A stretch of DNA of 64,000 nucleotides from the NCBI GenBank assembly GCA_910576535.1, contig CAJTKK010000017.1, positions 13,870-77,869 on the forward strand. Direction: 5' to 3'. This DNA is from an uncultured Lachnospiraceae bacterium. GTDB lineage: Bacteria; Bacillota; Clostridia; Lachnospirales; Lachnospiraceae. The notes under the pieces were generated by a model that saw only the letters and a list, made by a program, of their open reading frames with translations, did no database searches and was not told the DNA's origin. This document shows positions 1 to 9,415 of this stretch, in pieces. Every line of letters begins with the position of its first letter. Positions within the stretch are counted from its first letter, which is position 1. The position numbers and the translations under genes were made by a program.

Positions 1-31
1 GGAAGCAGGGTTTCTGATGAACGAAAAAACA

Positions 32-3000
32 TCAAGTAACCTTCACATTCCCTTCCCCATAGACAGCCGCCAGCTCCTCCACCAGCTCCCTGTCCGCCTT
101 GACATTTCGGTTAGGAGGAAGGTTTTTCATCGCTTTTGGGTTCTCTATATAAATGCATACGCTGTCCTTCCCGTCAGATCCTGCCAGCCGGGCAAGCAAT
201 TCTTTTTCTTCCGCTTCATAGGCTTCCTTTGTCGGAAATTTGATCCATAGCTTCCTGCTGATTTCATCAAAGCCGGTGATTTTCTCACAGACCAGTTTCC
301 CTCCCTTTTCTTCTTCCACGGATACCCTTCCCTTAATAAATACTTTATTATCTTCCAGCAGTTTGGAAGAATATTTCTCATAATCCCTGGGAAAGACAAT
401 CACCTCTACCGTGCCTACCAGATCTTCCACCTGCAAAAAAGACATGATCTTGTCATTTTTTGTATACTTAATTTTTTTATCTGCAATGATGCCTCCTACC
501 GTCGCGCTCTGCCCATCCTTCACAGCCGTTTCCCCTGTTTCCTCATCCAGAAGAAAATCCGCAGTAGTATGAGTAATATTTTTCTTCCAGGCTGCTTCAT
601 ATTCTTCCAGCGGATGGCCGCTGATATAAATACCAAGCACCTCTTTTTCAAAACCCAGAAGCATTTCTTTTGAATATTCTCCTACCCTGGGCATTTTGAT
701 TTCATAATCTTCCTTATCCTCTTCGGAAGCAATGTCAAACAGGGAAATCTGCCCTGCCATATTATTCTTCTTATCCTGCTGTATGTTTTCCATAATCTGG
801 ACATATACGCTCATAAACTGTTTACGCGTGCCTCCAAGCCCATCCAGCGCACCCGCCTTAATAAAATTTTCCACGGAACGTTTATTCACTTCCTTATCCG
901 CCACACGGGTAATAAAATCTTTTAAATTCTTATACTCCCCCCGTTCCTCCCTTTCCTTTACAATCGCCTCTATAATCGGGTAACCTATGCTCTTGATTGC
1001 CGTAAGGGCATAGCGGATCCCTTCCTCCGTAACGGAAAAACCGGCCTCCCCGGCATTGATATCCGGCGGAAGGATAGAGATCCCCATATTCCGGCAGGCC
1101 ACAATATATTCCGATACCTTTCTCGGGAAATCAATGACGGAGGTCAGCAGCGCGGCCATAAATTCTACCGGGTAATAATATTTTAAATAGGCAGTCTGAT
1201 AGGCAACTACCGCATAGCAGGCTGCATGGGACTTGTTAAAAGCATATTTGGCAAAATCCATCATATCCGCATAAATCTGCCTCGCCGTATTCTCGCTAAT
1301 GCCGTTTGCCACACAGCCCGGTACTCCCTCTTCTTTATTCCCATAAATAAAATTATCCCGCTCCTTTTCCATCACCGATTGCTTTTTCTTGCTCATAGCG
1401 CGGCGCACTAAGTCGCTGCGCCCTAAAGTATATCCGCCCAGATCCCGCACAATCTGCATAACCTGCTCCTGGTAGACAATGCAGCCATAAGTGGATGCAA
1501 GGATCGGCTCAAGCTGCGGGCAGGAATACGTAATATCCTGATGGTTATTTTTCCCTTTGATATACTTGGGGATAAAATCCATCGGACCGGGGCGGTACAA
1601 AGATATCCCCGCAATAATGTCTTCTAAGCTCTGAGGCTTCAATTCTTTCATAAAGTTTTTCATGCCCCCGCTTTCTAGCTGGAACACGCCGTCCGTCCGC
1701 CCGGTTCCAATGGAGGCAAGCACCGCTTTGTCATTATAATCAATATGTTCCATATCCAAACGGATGCCCCGGTTCTTCTCCACAAAATGAGCGGCATTCT
1801 GGATCACGGTCAACGTCCTCAGCCCCAGGAAATCCATTTTTAAAAGCCCTAGCTCCTCAATGGTCGTCATGGTAAATTGAGTGATAACGGAACCGTCGCT
1901 CCCTCTCGCGAGAGGAACGAATTCTTCTGCCGGCCTGCTGCAGATCACCACCCCCGCCGCGTGCATAGACGTATGCCGGGGCAGCCCCTCCAGACGTTTG
2001 CTCATATCAATCAGGTTTTTTACCTGCTCATCCGTTTCATACATCCGCCTGAATTCCGGGTTAACGCTAAGCGCCCGGTCTATCGTAATATTCAGCTCGT
2101 TAGGGATCATCTTGGCAATGGAATCCACATAAGCATACGGCAGATCCATTACCCTGCCTACGTCCCGGATCACGCCCTTTGCCGCCATCGTACCGAAAGT
2201 AATAATCTGCACTACTTTATCCGGCCCGTATTTTTCCCCTACATAATCAATTACTTCCTGCCTTCTTTCAAAGCAGAAATCAATATCAATATCCGGCATG
2301 GACACCCGTTCCGGATTTAAAAAACGTTCAAACAGAAGATTATACTTAATCGGGTCAATATCGGTAATTCTCAGGCAATAAGAAACAATGCTCCCCGCTG
2401 CCGACCCCCGCCCTGGCCCTACTATGATATCATTCCCTTTGGCATAATTGATAAAATCCCATACAATCAGGAAATAATCCACATATCCCATGCCCCGGAT
2501 CACATCCAGCTCATATTCCAGACGTTCCATCAGGCTTTCCCTGGACGTCCCTTCCGGAATCCGCCCCTTCGCTTCTTTGCCGTCCATTTCCTGCTTTGGC
2601 GCTTTTAAGACCCCATAGCGTTCATATAGGCCGTCATAACAAAGTTTATTCAGGTAAGTCCATGAATCATACCCTTCCGGCACTTCAAAACGAGGCAGTT
2701 TTGTCACCCCGAATTCGATTTCCACATGACAGCGGTCTGCAATCCTCTGCGTATTTTCCACCGCTTCCCATGCGTAGGGGAACAGGCCTTTCATTTCCTC
2801 TTCGCTCTTGACGTAATACTGCCCGCCCACATACCGCATACGGTCCTCATCCGCCAGCTTCTTCGCCGTCTGGATGCATAACAGCACATCGTGGGATTTC
2901 TCATCTTCTGCATAAGTATAATGGACATCGTTGGTTACTACCAAAGGGATATCCAGTTCCCTGCTCATTTGCAGAAGAGCGGCATTCACTGTCTTCTGCT

Positions 3001-3544
3001 CAGGAATCCCATGATCCTGCATTTCAAGGAAATAATTCCCTTTCCCAAAACATGCCTCGTATTTTTTCGCCGCTTTCTTTGCTTCGTCTATCAGCCCTTT
3101 CACGATATACCGCTGCACTTCCCCGGCCAGGCACGCAGAAAGGGCGATAATCCCTTCATGGAATTCATTCAGGATCTCCATATCCACACGGGGTTTATAA
3201 TAATACCCTTCCGTAAAACCGCGGCTGACAATTTTCATTAAATTATCATATCCCTTATTATTCTCTGCCAGCAGAACCAGATGATAGTACCGGTCCTCCC
3301 CGCCCGTCAGTTCCTTATCAAAGCGGGAGTTGGGCGCCACATAAACTTCACAGCCCATAACCGGGTTAATCCCCGCCGCCTTTGCTTCCTTATAAAATTC
3401 AATCACTCCATACATAACGCCGTGGTCGGTAATCGCCGCGCTGTCCATGCCCAGCTCCTTGACACGTTTTACATATTCTTTTATCTTATTGGATCCATCC
3501 AATAAACTATACTCTGTATGGACATGCAAATGAGTAAATGCCAT
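32..3544 (-). CDS. dnaE: DNA polymerase III alpha subunit (DnaE type)
   Basis: Catalytic subunit of the replicative DNA polymerase, about 1170 residues, normal length for DnaE. The N-terminus is a PHP domain (HLHVHTEYSLLDG near residue 5, then ITDHGVMYG). The polymerase core carries GPGRGSAAGS and the aspartate motif PDIDIDF. An OB-fold region lies near residues 1000-1090 (ATVGGIIADKK). There is no inserted exonuclease domain, so it is DnaE rather than PolC. I start it at the ATG at 3544, preceded by AAGGAG 8 nt upstream; an in-frame start 33 nt earlier lacks a comparable site. The stop is 31 bp from the window edge, so the downstream neighbour is unseen. Confidence 0.96.
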   Translation of the reverse strand: MAFTHLHVHTEYSLLDGSNKIKEYVKRVKELGMDSAAITDHGVMYGVIEFYKEAKAAGINPVMGCEVYVAPNSRFDKELTGGEDRYYHLVLLAENNKGYDNLMKIVSRGFTEGYYYKPRVDMEILNEFHEGIIALSACLAGEVQRYIVKGLIDEAKKAAKKYEACFGKGNYFLEMQDHGIPEQKTVNAALLQMSRELDIPLVVTNDVHYTYAEDEKSHDVLLCIQTAKKLADEDRMRYVGGQYYVKSEEEMKGLFPYAWEAVENTQRIADRCHVEIEFGVTKLPRFEVPEGYDSWTYLNKLCYDGLYERYGVLKAPKQEMDGKEAKGRIPEGTSRESLMERLEYELDVIRGMGYVDYFLIVWDFINYAKGNDIIVGPGRGSAAGSIVSYCLRITDIDPIKYNLLFERFLNPERVSMPDIDIDFCFERRQEVIDYVGEKYGPDKVVQIITFGTMAAKGVIRDVGRVMDLPYAYVDSIAKMIPNELNITIDRALSVNPEFRRMYETDEQVKNLIDMSKRLEGLPRHTSMHAAGVVICSRPAEEFVPLARGSDGSVITQFTMTTIEELGLLKMDFLGLRTLTVIQNAAHFVEKNRGIRLDMEHIDYNDKAVLASIGTGRTDGVFQLESGGMKNFMKELKPQSLEDIIAGISLYRPGPMDFIPKYIKGKNNHQDITYSCPQLEPILASTYGCIVYQEQVMQIVRDLGGYTLGRSDLVRRAMSKKKQSVMEKERDNFIYGNKEEGVPGCVANGISENTARQIYADMMDFAKYAFNKSHAACYAVVAYQTAYLKYYYPVEFMAALLTSVIDFPRKVSEYIVACRNMGISILPPDINAGEAGFSVTEEGIRYALTAIKSIGYPIIEAIVKEREERGEYKNLKDFITRVADKEVNKRSVENFIKAGALDGLGGTRKQFMSVYVQIMENIQQDKKNNMAGQISLFDIASEEDKEDYEIKMPRVGEYSKEMLLGFEKEVLGIYISGHPLEEYEAAWKKNITHTTADFLLDEETGETAVKDGQSATVGGIIADKKIKYTKNDKIMSFLQVEDLVGTVEVIVFPRDYEKYSSKLLEDNKVFIKGRVSVEEEKGGKLVCEKITGFDEISRKLWIKFPTKEAYEAEEKELLARLAGSDGKDSVCIYIENPKAMKNLPPNRNVKADRELVEELAAVYGEGNVKVT

Positions 3545-3761
3545 AACTGTTGCTCCTTCTTCCGCTTTCTTTTGCAAGGATTATCCTGGCCAACGGGCAA
3601 AAACCGCGTTCACGCTAAATCTGCCATTTTATTGCATGGCTGTCCGTTTCAGACGCAAAAACCAGCCCCTGCCGGTACAAACATTGCCGGGAATCCGGAT
3701 ACGCTGTTGCTGTTCCGGGAAGGTTCCTGATCCAGCCCAAGTATTTCCTAATATATAATAT

Positions 3762-3790
3762 AGTATAACTCCTGCGTCCCCAGACTGCAC
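3762..3790 (-). promoter_or_regulatory. possible dnaE promoter
   Basis: GTGCAG, 17 nt, TATACT on the minus strand about 220 nt before dnaE. The -35 box is weak. The rest of the gap 3545-3943 holds no gene I can support; a 34-codon minus-strand frame at 3830-3934 has no good ribosome site. Confidence 0.3.
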
Positions 3791-3943
3791 CCCTTTTATA
3801 TGGAAAAATTATTTGGACGGCAGTTTGTCTTAGGTTGCCGCTGCTGCCACCGGCATAACTTTACAAACCCCCAAAATATCCATGATTTCCCCCAGCCGTT
3901 TTTTATCAGCTATTTCACTTATAAAATGACCCATAAACAGGGA

Positions 3944-3967
3944 GAAACCGCCACGGATGGCGGTTTC
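3944..3967 (-). terminator. hairpin after metK
   Basis: Perfect 9-bp stem GAAACCGCC/GGCGGTTTC with a 6-nt loop, 25 nt past the metK stop. On the minus strand it is followed by a pyrimidine-rich but not pure-T stretch, so it is either a modest terminator or an mRNA-end hairpin. Confidence 0.55.
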
Positions 3968-3992
3968 AAAAAGCATCAGTCGTATTTCTCTT

Positions 3993-5192
3993 TTATAAAA
4001 ATTTTTTTAATACGTCCACTTTATCCAGTCTTTCCCAAGGCAAATCCAAATCATTGCGCCCAAAATGCCCGTATGCCGCTGTCTGTTTGTAAATAGGCTT
4101 GCGCAGATCCAGCATTTTAATGATTCCAGCCGGACGTAAATCGAAGTTTTCACGGATAATTTCCACCAGCTTATCATCTTCTATTTTACCCGTCCCGAAA
4201 GTATCTACCATAACGGAAGTAGGCTGTGCTACGCCAATTGCATAAGACAGTTGGATTTCACACTTATCCGCAATCCCGGAAGCTACAATATTTTTTGCAA
4301 CATAACGTGCCGCATATGCTGCGGAACGGTCTACTTTTGTGCAGTCTTTGCCGGAAAAAGCGCCGCCGCCATGACGGGCATAACCGCCATAAGTATCCAC
4401 TATAATCTTACGCCCTGTCAGGCCTGCATCCCCATGAGGCCCGCCAATCACAAAACGGCCAGTAGGGTTAATATAGAATCTTGTCTTTCCGTCAATCAAT
4501 TCCTTGGGCAAAACCGGGTCAAAAACATACTTTTTGATGTCCTCATGAATCTGCTCCTGTGTCACATCATCATCATGCTGTGTGGAAAGCACTACTGCCT
4601 CCAGGCGCAACGGTTTGCCGTCCGCATCGTATTCCACCGACACCTGACTCTTTCCATCAGGCCTTAAATATTTCAATGTGCCATCCTTACGCACCTTTGT
4701 AAGCTGAAGCGCAAGTTTATGCGCCAAAGCAATCGAGTAAGGCATATATTCTTCTGTTTCGTTCGTAGCATACCCGAACATCATACCCTGATCCCCGGCT
4801 CCGATGGCTTCTATCTGTTCATCCGTCATCTTGTTTTCCGCGCTTTCCTGCTTTGCCTCCAAAGCCTTGTCCACGCCCATGGCGATATCGGATGACTGCT
4901 CGTCAATCGCTACAAAAACCGCGCATGTATTGCCGTCAAACCCATATTCTGATTTGGTATAGCCGATTTCCTTAATTGTTTCCCTTGCAATTTTCGGGAT
5001 ATCCACATACGCATTCGTTGTGATTTCCCCTGTCACAAGCACAAACCCTGTGCAAGTTGCCACTTCACAGGCTACCCGGCTCATCGGATCCTTCTCCATC
5101 AATGCATCCAGCACTGCATCAGAAATCGCATCACAGACTTTATCCGGATGCCCTTCTGTTACCGATTCCGAAGTAAATAAAAATTTCTCCAT
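3993..5192 (-). CDS. metK: S-adenosylmethionine synthetase
   Basis: Makes S-adenosylmethionine from methionine and ATP in the cytoplasm. At 399 residues it has the usual family length. Visible signatures are the N-terminal FTSESVTEGHPDKVCD, the ATP-binding GAGDQGMMFGYA, and the glycine/lysine-rich GGGAFSGKDCTKVDRS. The start at 5192 is chosen because GGAGG lies just upstream; an upstream in-frame ATG at 5255 would add 21 residues unlike the family. The long leader contains a SAM-I riboswitch and terminator, so the gene should be repressed by its own product. Confidence 0.97.
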   Translation of the reverse strand: MEKFLFTSESVTEGHPDKVCDAISDAVLDALMEKDPMSRVACEVATCTGFVLVTGEITTNAYVDIPKIARETIKEIGYTKSEYGFDGNTCAVFVAIDEQSSDIAMGVDKALEAKQESAENKMTDEQIEAIGAGDQGMMFGYATNETEEYMPYSIALAHKLALQLTKVRKDGTLKYLRPDGKSQVSVEYDADGKPLRLEAVVLSTQHDDDVTQEQIHEDIKKYVFDPVLPKELIDGKTRFYINPTGRFVIGGPHGDAGLTGRKIIVDTYGGYARHGGGAFSGKDCTKVDRSAAYAARYVAKNIVASGIADKCEIQLSYAIGVAQPTSVMVDTFGTGKIEDDKLVEIIRENFDLRPAGIIKMLDLRKPIYKQTAAYGHFGRNDLDLPWERLDKVDVLKKFL

Positions 5193-5316
5193 CTTTTTTC
5201 CTCCTTCAACTTTACCATTTTTTCCAGTCTCGATGTAAAAAAGCGGCTTCGCCACTTCAAAAAGAACCTGCCGCTCTTTGTTCCTTTATATCCTTCTGAC
5301 GAAGGACTTTCCTATA

Positions 5317-5378
5317 AGGGAACAAAAGCGCATTTCACGCACTCAAAAGCTTCCGGCAACGACGCTTTTGTCCCGCGC
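5317..5378 (-). repeat. dispersed imperfect hairpin element, copy 1
   Basis: Inside the metK leader, GGGAACAAAAGCG and CGCTTTTGTCCC form the outer stem of a roughly 60-nt hairpin that includes CCGGCAACG near its 3' arm on the plus strand. Related sequence occurs near 11480-11550 and 14950-15033 (shared GCAACGC... then CC-GCAC or CCCGCGC). It could be a small mobile hairpin repeat. The core GACTTTCCTATAAG (5305-5318) abuts it. Confidence 0.4.
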
Positions 5379-5444
5379 GCAAAATATACATCCCCCGCAG
5401 GGCTTCTGTACAATAGGAAATGAAAAAAAATTTCCTATTTATAC

Positions 5445-5470
5445 AAAAAAATCCGCTTTTTATAAGCGGA
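5445..5470 (-). terminator. riboswitch-controlled terminator of the metK leader
   Basis: Stem TCCGCTT/AAGCGGA, loop ATAAA, then seven T residues on the minus strand. Its 5' arm can instead pair with the 3' strand of aptamer helix P1 (ATAAGAGGA at 5491-5499, 8 of 9 pairs). That is the classic S-box on/off arrangement. Confidence 0.85.
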
Positions 5471-5488
5471 CCCGATAACTGATAATCA

Positions 5489-5625
5489 AATCCTCTTATT
5501 GTTCGATTCACCGCAGCCAAATATCCCGCTGCTCCTCATTGTTCGCTCAGGCAGGCACCTTCCTTGTCAGGGGTTGCCGTGGCTTCTTAGGTCCTATGTA
5601 CCTCCACCACTCTGAATAAGAGATT
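5489..5625 (-). promoter_or_regulatory. SAM-I (S-box) riboswitch aptamer
   Basis: Minus-strand RNA carries the S-box landmarks in order: CTCTTATTCAGAG, GTGGTGGAGG, GAAGCCACGGCAACC and GGAAGGTGCC. P1 is best formed by AATCTCTTATT (5615-5625) with AATAAGAGGATT (5489-5500). That choice makes the P4 arm longer than usual; a weaker alternative P1 strand ends near 5532. SAM binding should stabilise P1 and release the terminator at 5445-5470, switching metK off. Confidence 0.9.
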
Positions 5626-5658
5626 CTCTACAATATTGAATTTTCATATCTGTCTATT

Positions 5659-5687
5659 AACATACACTATATCCTTCTTATTGTCAA
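5659..5687 (-). promoter_or_regulatory. metK promoter
   Basis: TTGACA (5682-5687), 17 nt, TATGTT (5659-5664) on the minus strand, about 30 nt before the aptamer. Confidence 0.8.
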
Positions 5688-5695
5688 TGTCTTTA

Positions 5696-5724
5696 TTGAC
5701 AACACCTCATAAAAACCATATAAT
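5696..5724 (+). promoter_or_regulatory. HD-GYP gene promoter
   Basis: Exact consensus TTGACA (5696-5701), 17-nt spacer, TATAAT (5719-5724). Its -35 box lies only 8 bp from the -35 box of the divergent metK promoter. Confidence 0.88.
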
Positions 5725-5802
5725 TTTATTGTTCCACATTTTCAGTTCATGGGGAAGATAGATTCATATCATATCATTGCGGAGTATAATGGAGAAATTA
5801 AT

Positions 5803-6879
5803 ATGAGACGTGTAAGTACAAGATCACTCATGCCGGGCATGATAACGGCAGAAGATGTTTTTAGCTACAGCAATAGTCTGATATTTCCGAAAGGAACAAT
5901 TTTAACAGACAAAGCAATTACAAAACTGGAAGTTTATTCTATTTTTAATGTAAGGATTGAAGATGAACGGGCAGAAGTTCCCGAAGAGGAACCGGCAGAA
6001 GACACCTCTTACGCGGAACGCCTAAAACAGACACCGGAATTCCAGCATTTTTCCGAGGAGTTTCATAAAGAAACGGAATCTTTTAAAGATACCATAAACA
6101 ATGCACTGGACGATATTGCCAACCTGGATGTGGATCAGCTTGTGCAGAATTCCATTGCCCTTTTATCCGCAGACGGCAAACATATCAATGTATTCGATAT
6201 GCTTCATAATATGCGGCAATTAGATGATTCTACCTATGTCCACTGTATGAATGTAGGCCTGATCTGCAACATATTTGCCAACTGGCTGCATATGGAAGAA
6301 GAGGATGTCAAGACAGCCACTCTCTGCGGCCTTCTGCATGACATCGGCAAACTGAAAATTCCGGAAAACATCTTAAAAAAACCGGGGAAGCTTACCGATA
6401 AGGAATTTAAAGTGATTAAAACCCACCCGCGGGAAGGATATAACCTGCTTCAGGATTCCCCTGTCAACGATCATGTAAAAAACGCTGCATTGATGCATCA
6501 TGAACGCTGTGACGGCACTGGCTATCCTTTGCAGTTACCAATCCAGCAGATTGATCCTTTTGCAAGAATGGTTGCCATCGCCGATGTTTACGATGCCATG
6601 ACTTCTGCCCGGGTTTACCGCGGACCGTTATGCCCCTTCAAAGTAATTGAGGCATTTGAAAATGAAGGCTTCCAAAAATACGATGCCCAGTATATCCTTA
6701 CTTTCCTGGGGAATATTGTCAATACATACATGCTCCACCGCGTCCGCCTGAACAACGGACAGGAGGGGGAAATCGTCTTTATCAACCCGGACAAATTGTC
6801 CAAACCCACGATAAAATCAGGCAGTAAGTATATCAATCTTGCCAGCACGCCTGGATTATCTATTGAAGCGATTATTTAA
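5803..6879 (+). CDS. HD-GYP domain protein, probable cyclic-di-GMP phosphodiesterase
   Basis: About 358 residues. The N-terminal ~60 residues form a short module (SLMPGMITAEDVFS... LIFPKGTILTDKAI) common in front of HD-GYP domains. A charged, probably helical linker follows, then the HD-GYP domain over the C-terminal ~200 residues: HCMNVG, LLHDIGKLKIP, HHERCDGTGYP and IADVYDAMTSARVYR. The family hydrolyses cyclic-di-GMP; metal-binding histidines and aspartates are all present, so activity is likely. No transmembrane segment is seen. The start at 5803 has GGAG 8 nt upstream; an ATG at 5749 lacks one. Confidence 0.9.
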   Translation: MRRVSTRSLMPGMITAEDVFSYSNSLIFPKGTILTDKAITKLEVYSIFNVRIEDERAEVPEEEPAEDTSYAERLKQTPEFQHFSEEFHKETESFKDTINNALDDIANLDVDQLVQNSIALLSADGKHINVFDMLHNMRQLDDSTYVHCMNVGLICNIFANWLHMEEEDVKTATLCGLLHDIGKLKIPENILKKPGKLTDKEFKVIKTHPREGYNLLQDSPVNDHVKNAALMHHERCDGTGYPLQLPIQQIDPFARMVAIADVYDAMTSARVYRGPLCPFKVIEAFENEGFQKYDAQYILTFLGNIVNTYMLHRVRLNNGQEGEIVFINPDKLSKPTIKSGSKYINLASTPGLSIEAII

Positions 6880-6890
6880 TTCCCAGACAA

Positions 6891-6925
6891 AACAGCAATG
6901 ATCCTTGTCCTTGATCATTGCTGTT
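6891..6925. terminator. bidirectional terminator between convergent genes
   Basis: 13-bp perfect stem AACAGCAATGATC / GATCATTGCTGTT with a 9-nt loop. T-rich tails follow on both sides, better on plus. It overlaps the last codons of the minus-strand regulator gene. Confidence 0.88.
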
Positions 6926-8033
6926 TTTTGCTCATCTGCCCAATAGAACTCCCAACGTAGATTTTCGGCGGCATAATGCACGAATAGTCCTGCCCCTTAC
7001 AATCTTTGCGTTCAATCATCTTCAAAAGCCGTTCCGCCACCTGCTGCCCAATCTGGTATCCTTGATGGACAGAGCATGTAACGCCTTCCTCTTCCCAATT
7101 GCCCCCCGAATAATCAAAACAAACGACCGAATAATCCTCCGGGATCTTTTTCCCCTGCTTGTGCAGCACATAACGCACAAGACGGTAAATCATATAATTA
7201 CAGCATACAATGGCGCTGCAGCGAGGTATCCCCTTTAAAAACTTTTCAATGGAACGGGCAAAACGGTCATCGTGCGCTTCATTGGAAACACACCATTTAA
7301 TATAATCATCCTGGAATTCTACCCCATGCCGTTTCAAAGCCGCCGCCATCCCTTGGAATTTCTCAATGCTCTGATAATTATCATAAATAAAAATTCCGGC
7401 AATATGCCTATGCCCGGCCTTAATCAATAACCCAAGCAGGCGGTCAGCACATTGCTTATCATTAACAGTAACCCTCGGATAGTTTAATTCTTTATAATAA
7501 TTATTATAAAAAATGACCGGTATCTTCTTTTGATAAATTTGTTTATAACAGTCTAAATTCGGATTCATAAGGCTCGCTTTTACGCCGTCCACAATAAACC
7601 CTTGAAAATCCTGATGAACCACTGTCTGCAAACAACGTCTTTCGTTTGCAAATTTATTGTCCGTCAGAAAAATGCGCAAATCTACCTGATCGGCCAGAAA
7701 CACGCCCCGTATTCCCTCAATTAAGGTGGAATTGGCATCGGTATCCTGCCCCTGCAGCACTAAACCAACTTTAATCGTACCGCTGTTCCCGCCAAGTTCC
7801 TTTGTCAGCGCCACATCCTTATTAATATATGTCCCGCTCCCCTTTACCTTCCGGATCAGCCCTTCCTCCGCCAGCCTGGCAAGGGCGGTACGCACAGTTT
7901 CCCGGCTTACCGCCAGCCTGTGGCTGATTACATTTTCAGACGGGAGCTTTGAATTATTTGCAAACTTATTCTCGTCAATATATGCCCGCATCCAAAGATA
8001 AGCCTGTTCTGATTTTTTATCCAAAGCTCCCAT
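6915..8033 (-). CDS. GntR-type winged-helix regulator with LacI-like sensor domain
   Basis: About 372 residues. Residues 1-75 are a GntR winged helix (KLPSENVISHRLAVSRETVRTALARLAEEGLI, then GSGTYI). The remainder is a LacI/periplasmic-binding-like ligand domain (IKVGLVLQG..., VICFDYSGG), the AraR architecture. Such proteins usually repress sugar or organic-ligand uptake operons and release DNA on ligand binding. It is the last gene after the sulfatase, 12 nt away, so it most likely controls the tct-sulfatase locus. ATG at 8033 with AAGGAGG is preferred over a TTG one codon upstream. Confidence 0.88.
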   Translation of the reverse strand: MGALDKKSEQAYLWMRAYIDENKFANNSKLPSENVISHRLAVSRETVRTALARLAEEGLIRKVKGSGTYINKDVALTKELGGNSGTIKVGLVLQGQDTDANSTLIEGIRGVFLADQVDLRIFLTDNKFANERRCLQTVVHQDFQGFIVDGVKASLMNPNLDCYKQIYQKKIPVIFYNNYYKELNYPRVTVNDKQCADRLLGLLIKAGHRHIAGIFIYDNYQSIEKFQGMAAALKRHGVEFQDDYIKWCVSNEAHDDRFARSIEKFLKGIPRCSAIVCCNYMIYRLVRYVLHKQGKKIPEDYSVVCFDYSGGNWEEEGVTCSVHQGYQIGQQVAERLLKMIERKDCKGQDYSCIMPPKIYVGSSIGQMSKKQQ

Positions 8034-8045
8034 CAAAGCGCCTCC

Positions 8046-9398
8046 TTAATCCGTAATAACCGGTCTTTTTCCTTCCGCTTTTTCTATCCATTCCGTTAAA
8101 CGTTTCCGCATATCCGCTTTGACTGCCTCATATTCCGGGTTATCCACAACATTTTCCAACTGATAAGGGTCTTTTTCCATATCATACAAGAAATCATCCG
8201 CATAAACATCCGATGATGCCGCCTCTCCTCCATTCATGCCCGGTGCATAAACGGAATAGGTATACCGAGGAGTGCGGACACATCTCCCGATCCTGCTTTC
8301 CGAAATCTGGGCAAAAACTTGGTTTGGACGGTTTTCATCCTTTTTCTCCACTACATCCAGCAGATTCTCCCCTATCATTGCATCTCCGACATCCACTCCT
8401 GCCATTGCCAGGATTGTCTTCGGAAGGCTTTCTGTGCTCACCAGTTCCTTTACTGTCACTCCTCCCTTATAGGGGCCCCCTGCAATTACAAGCGGCACCC
8501 TCAGGCAGGCATCATGGCAGGAACGTTTATAATCATCGTAACCGTTCAAATGCCCATCCAGGTTTCTCGTTTTAAAATGAGAACCGTGATCTGCCGCAAA
8601 AATAATAATCGTATTTTCATACAAGCCTTTTTCTTTTAATTTATTAATTAATTTGCCTAAATTCTGGTCCAGGCTTTCACATGCCCCCAGATAATCCGGG
8701 TATTCCTCTGCCGCATCTCCTTTTAGCGCCTTTAAGTCTTCCGGCAGTATGAAATCCTTAAACTTTTCTTTTGACCCTGCCGGCCCTTCATAACATTTAC
8801 GGTCATTCTGGTGATGCGGTTCTATATGGGAAATTGTCATAAAAAACGGTTTATCCATATCCCTTTCTTCAAAGAAATCCAACGCCAGATCGGTAATGCA
8901 GTCCGCACGGTAACCTTTAAAATCTATCCTATTGTTGTTTTCGTCAAAGACATATCCATCATAACCGTGGGAAGTAAATTCCAATACATCGGCAGTACGC
9001 CAAAACCCCGTATAGCCTCCTCTCAGTTCCCGCGGTATAGGGGTAATGGTATGGTCAATGGTAGGCGGCTTTTCCAGTTCCCCGTCACTGGCCAAATGCC
9101 ATTTTCCTATATATGCCGTTTCATATCCGGCTTCCTCTATGTAATCCGCCAACGTTTTTACCCCTGCAGGAAGCATAATGTTATTCCTGAAACATCCTGT
9201 TTCCGTCGGGTATTTCCCCGTCTGGAAAAGCGCACGGCAAGGCCCGCAGACAGGCTGGGGTGAAAAAGCGTAGTCAAACTTTATCCCTTCTGATGCCAGA
9301 CGATCCAAATTAGGCGTAATATTCAACGGTTGCCCATAACATCCGCAAGTATCTGCCCTTTGTTGATCTGTAAAATAAAAAATTATATTATATGCCAT
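8046..9398 (-). CDS. Cytoplasmic sulfatase (formylglycine-dependent, Cys type)
   Basis: Hydrolyses a sulfate ester using a formylglycine made from an active-site cysteine. About 450 residues, alkaline-phosphatase fold. The N-terminus FYFTDQQRADTCGCYG supplies metal-binding Asp. CGPCR at about residues 51-55 fits the C-x-P-x-R modification motif. Later KWHLASDGE and AADHGSHF provide further metal and sulfate ligands. No signal peptide is visible, so it acts in the cytosol on an imported substrate. A radical-SAM maturase is encoded in the same locus. The start ATG at 9398 is 11 nt after GGAGG, which overlaps the tctA stop. The natural substrate cannot be told from sequence. Confidence 0.9.
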   Translation of the reverse strand: MAYNIIFYFTDQQRADTCGCYGQPLNITPNLDRLASEGIKFDYAFSPQPVCGPCRALFQTGKYPTETGCFRNNIMLPAGVKTLADYIEEAGYETAYIGKWHLASDGELEKPPTIDHTITPIPRELRGGYTGFWRTADVLEFTSHGYDGYVFDENNNRIDFKGYRADCITDLALDFFEERDMDKPFFMTISHIEPHHQNDRKCYEGPAGSKEKFKDFILPEDLKALKGDAAEEYPDYLGACESLDQNLGKLINKLKEKGLYENTIIIFAADHGSHFKTRNLDGHLNGYDDYKRSCHDACLRVPLVIAGGPYKGGVTVKELVSTESLPKTILAMAGVDVGDAMIGENLLDVVEKKDENRPNQVFAQISESRIGRCVRTPRYTYSVYAPGMNGGEAASSDVYADDFLYDMEKDPYQLENVVDNPEYEAVKADMRKRLTEWIEKAEGKRPVITD

Positions 9399-9415
9399 AA
9401 CTTCTGTTACCTCCA

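Noticed and set aside
3830..3934. 34-codon minus-strand frame (MGHFISEIADKKRLGEIM...) between metK and dnaE
   Set aside because: Reads smoothly but lacks a ribosome site at proper spacing and directly abuts the hairpin after metK; not enough to call a gene.
8046..9398. Secreted sulfatase
   Set aside because: The N-terminus goes straight into the metal-binding strand with no signal peptide.
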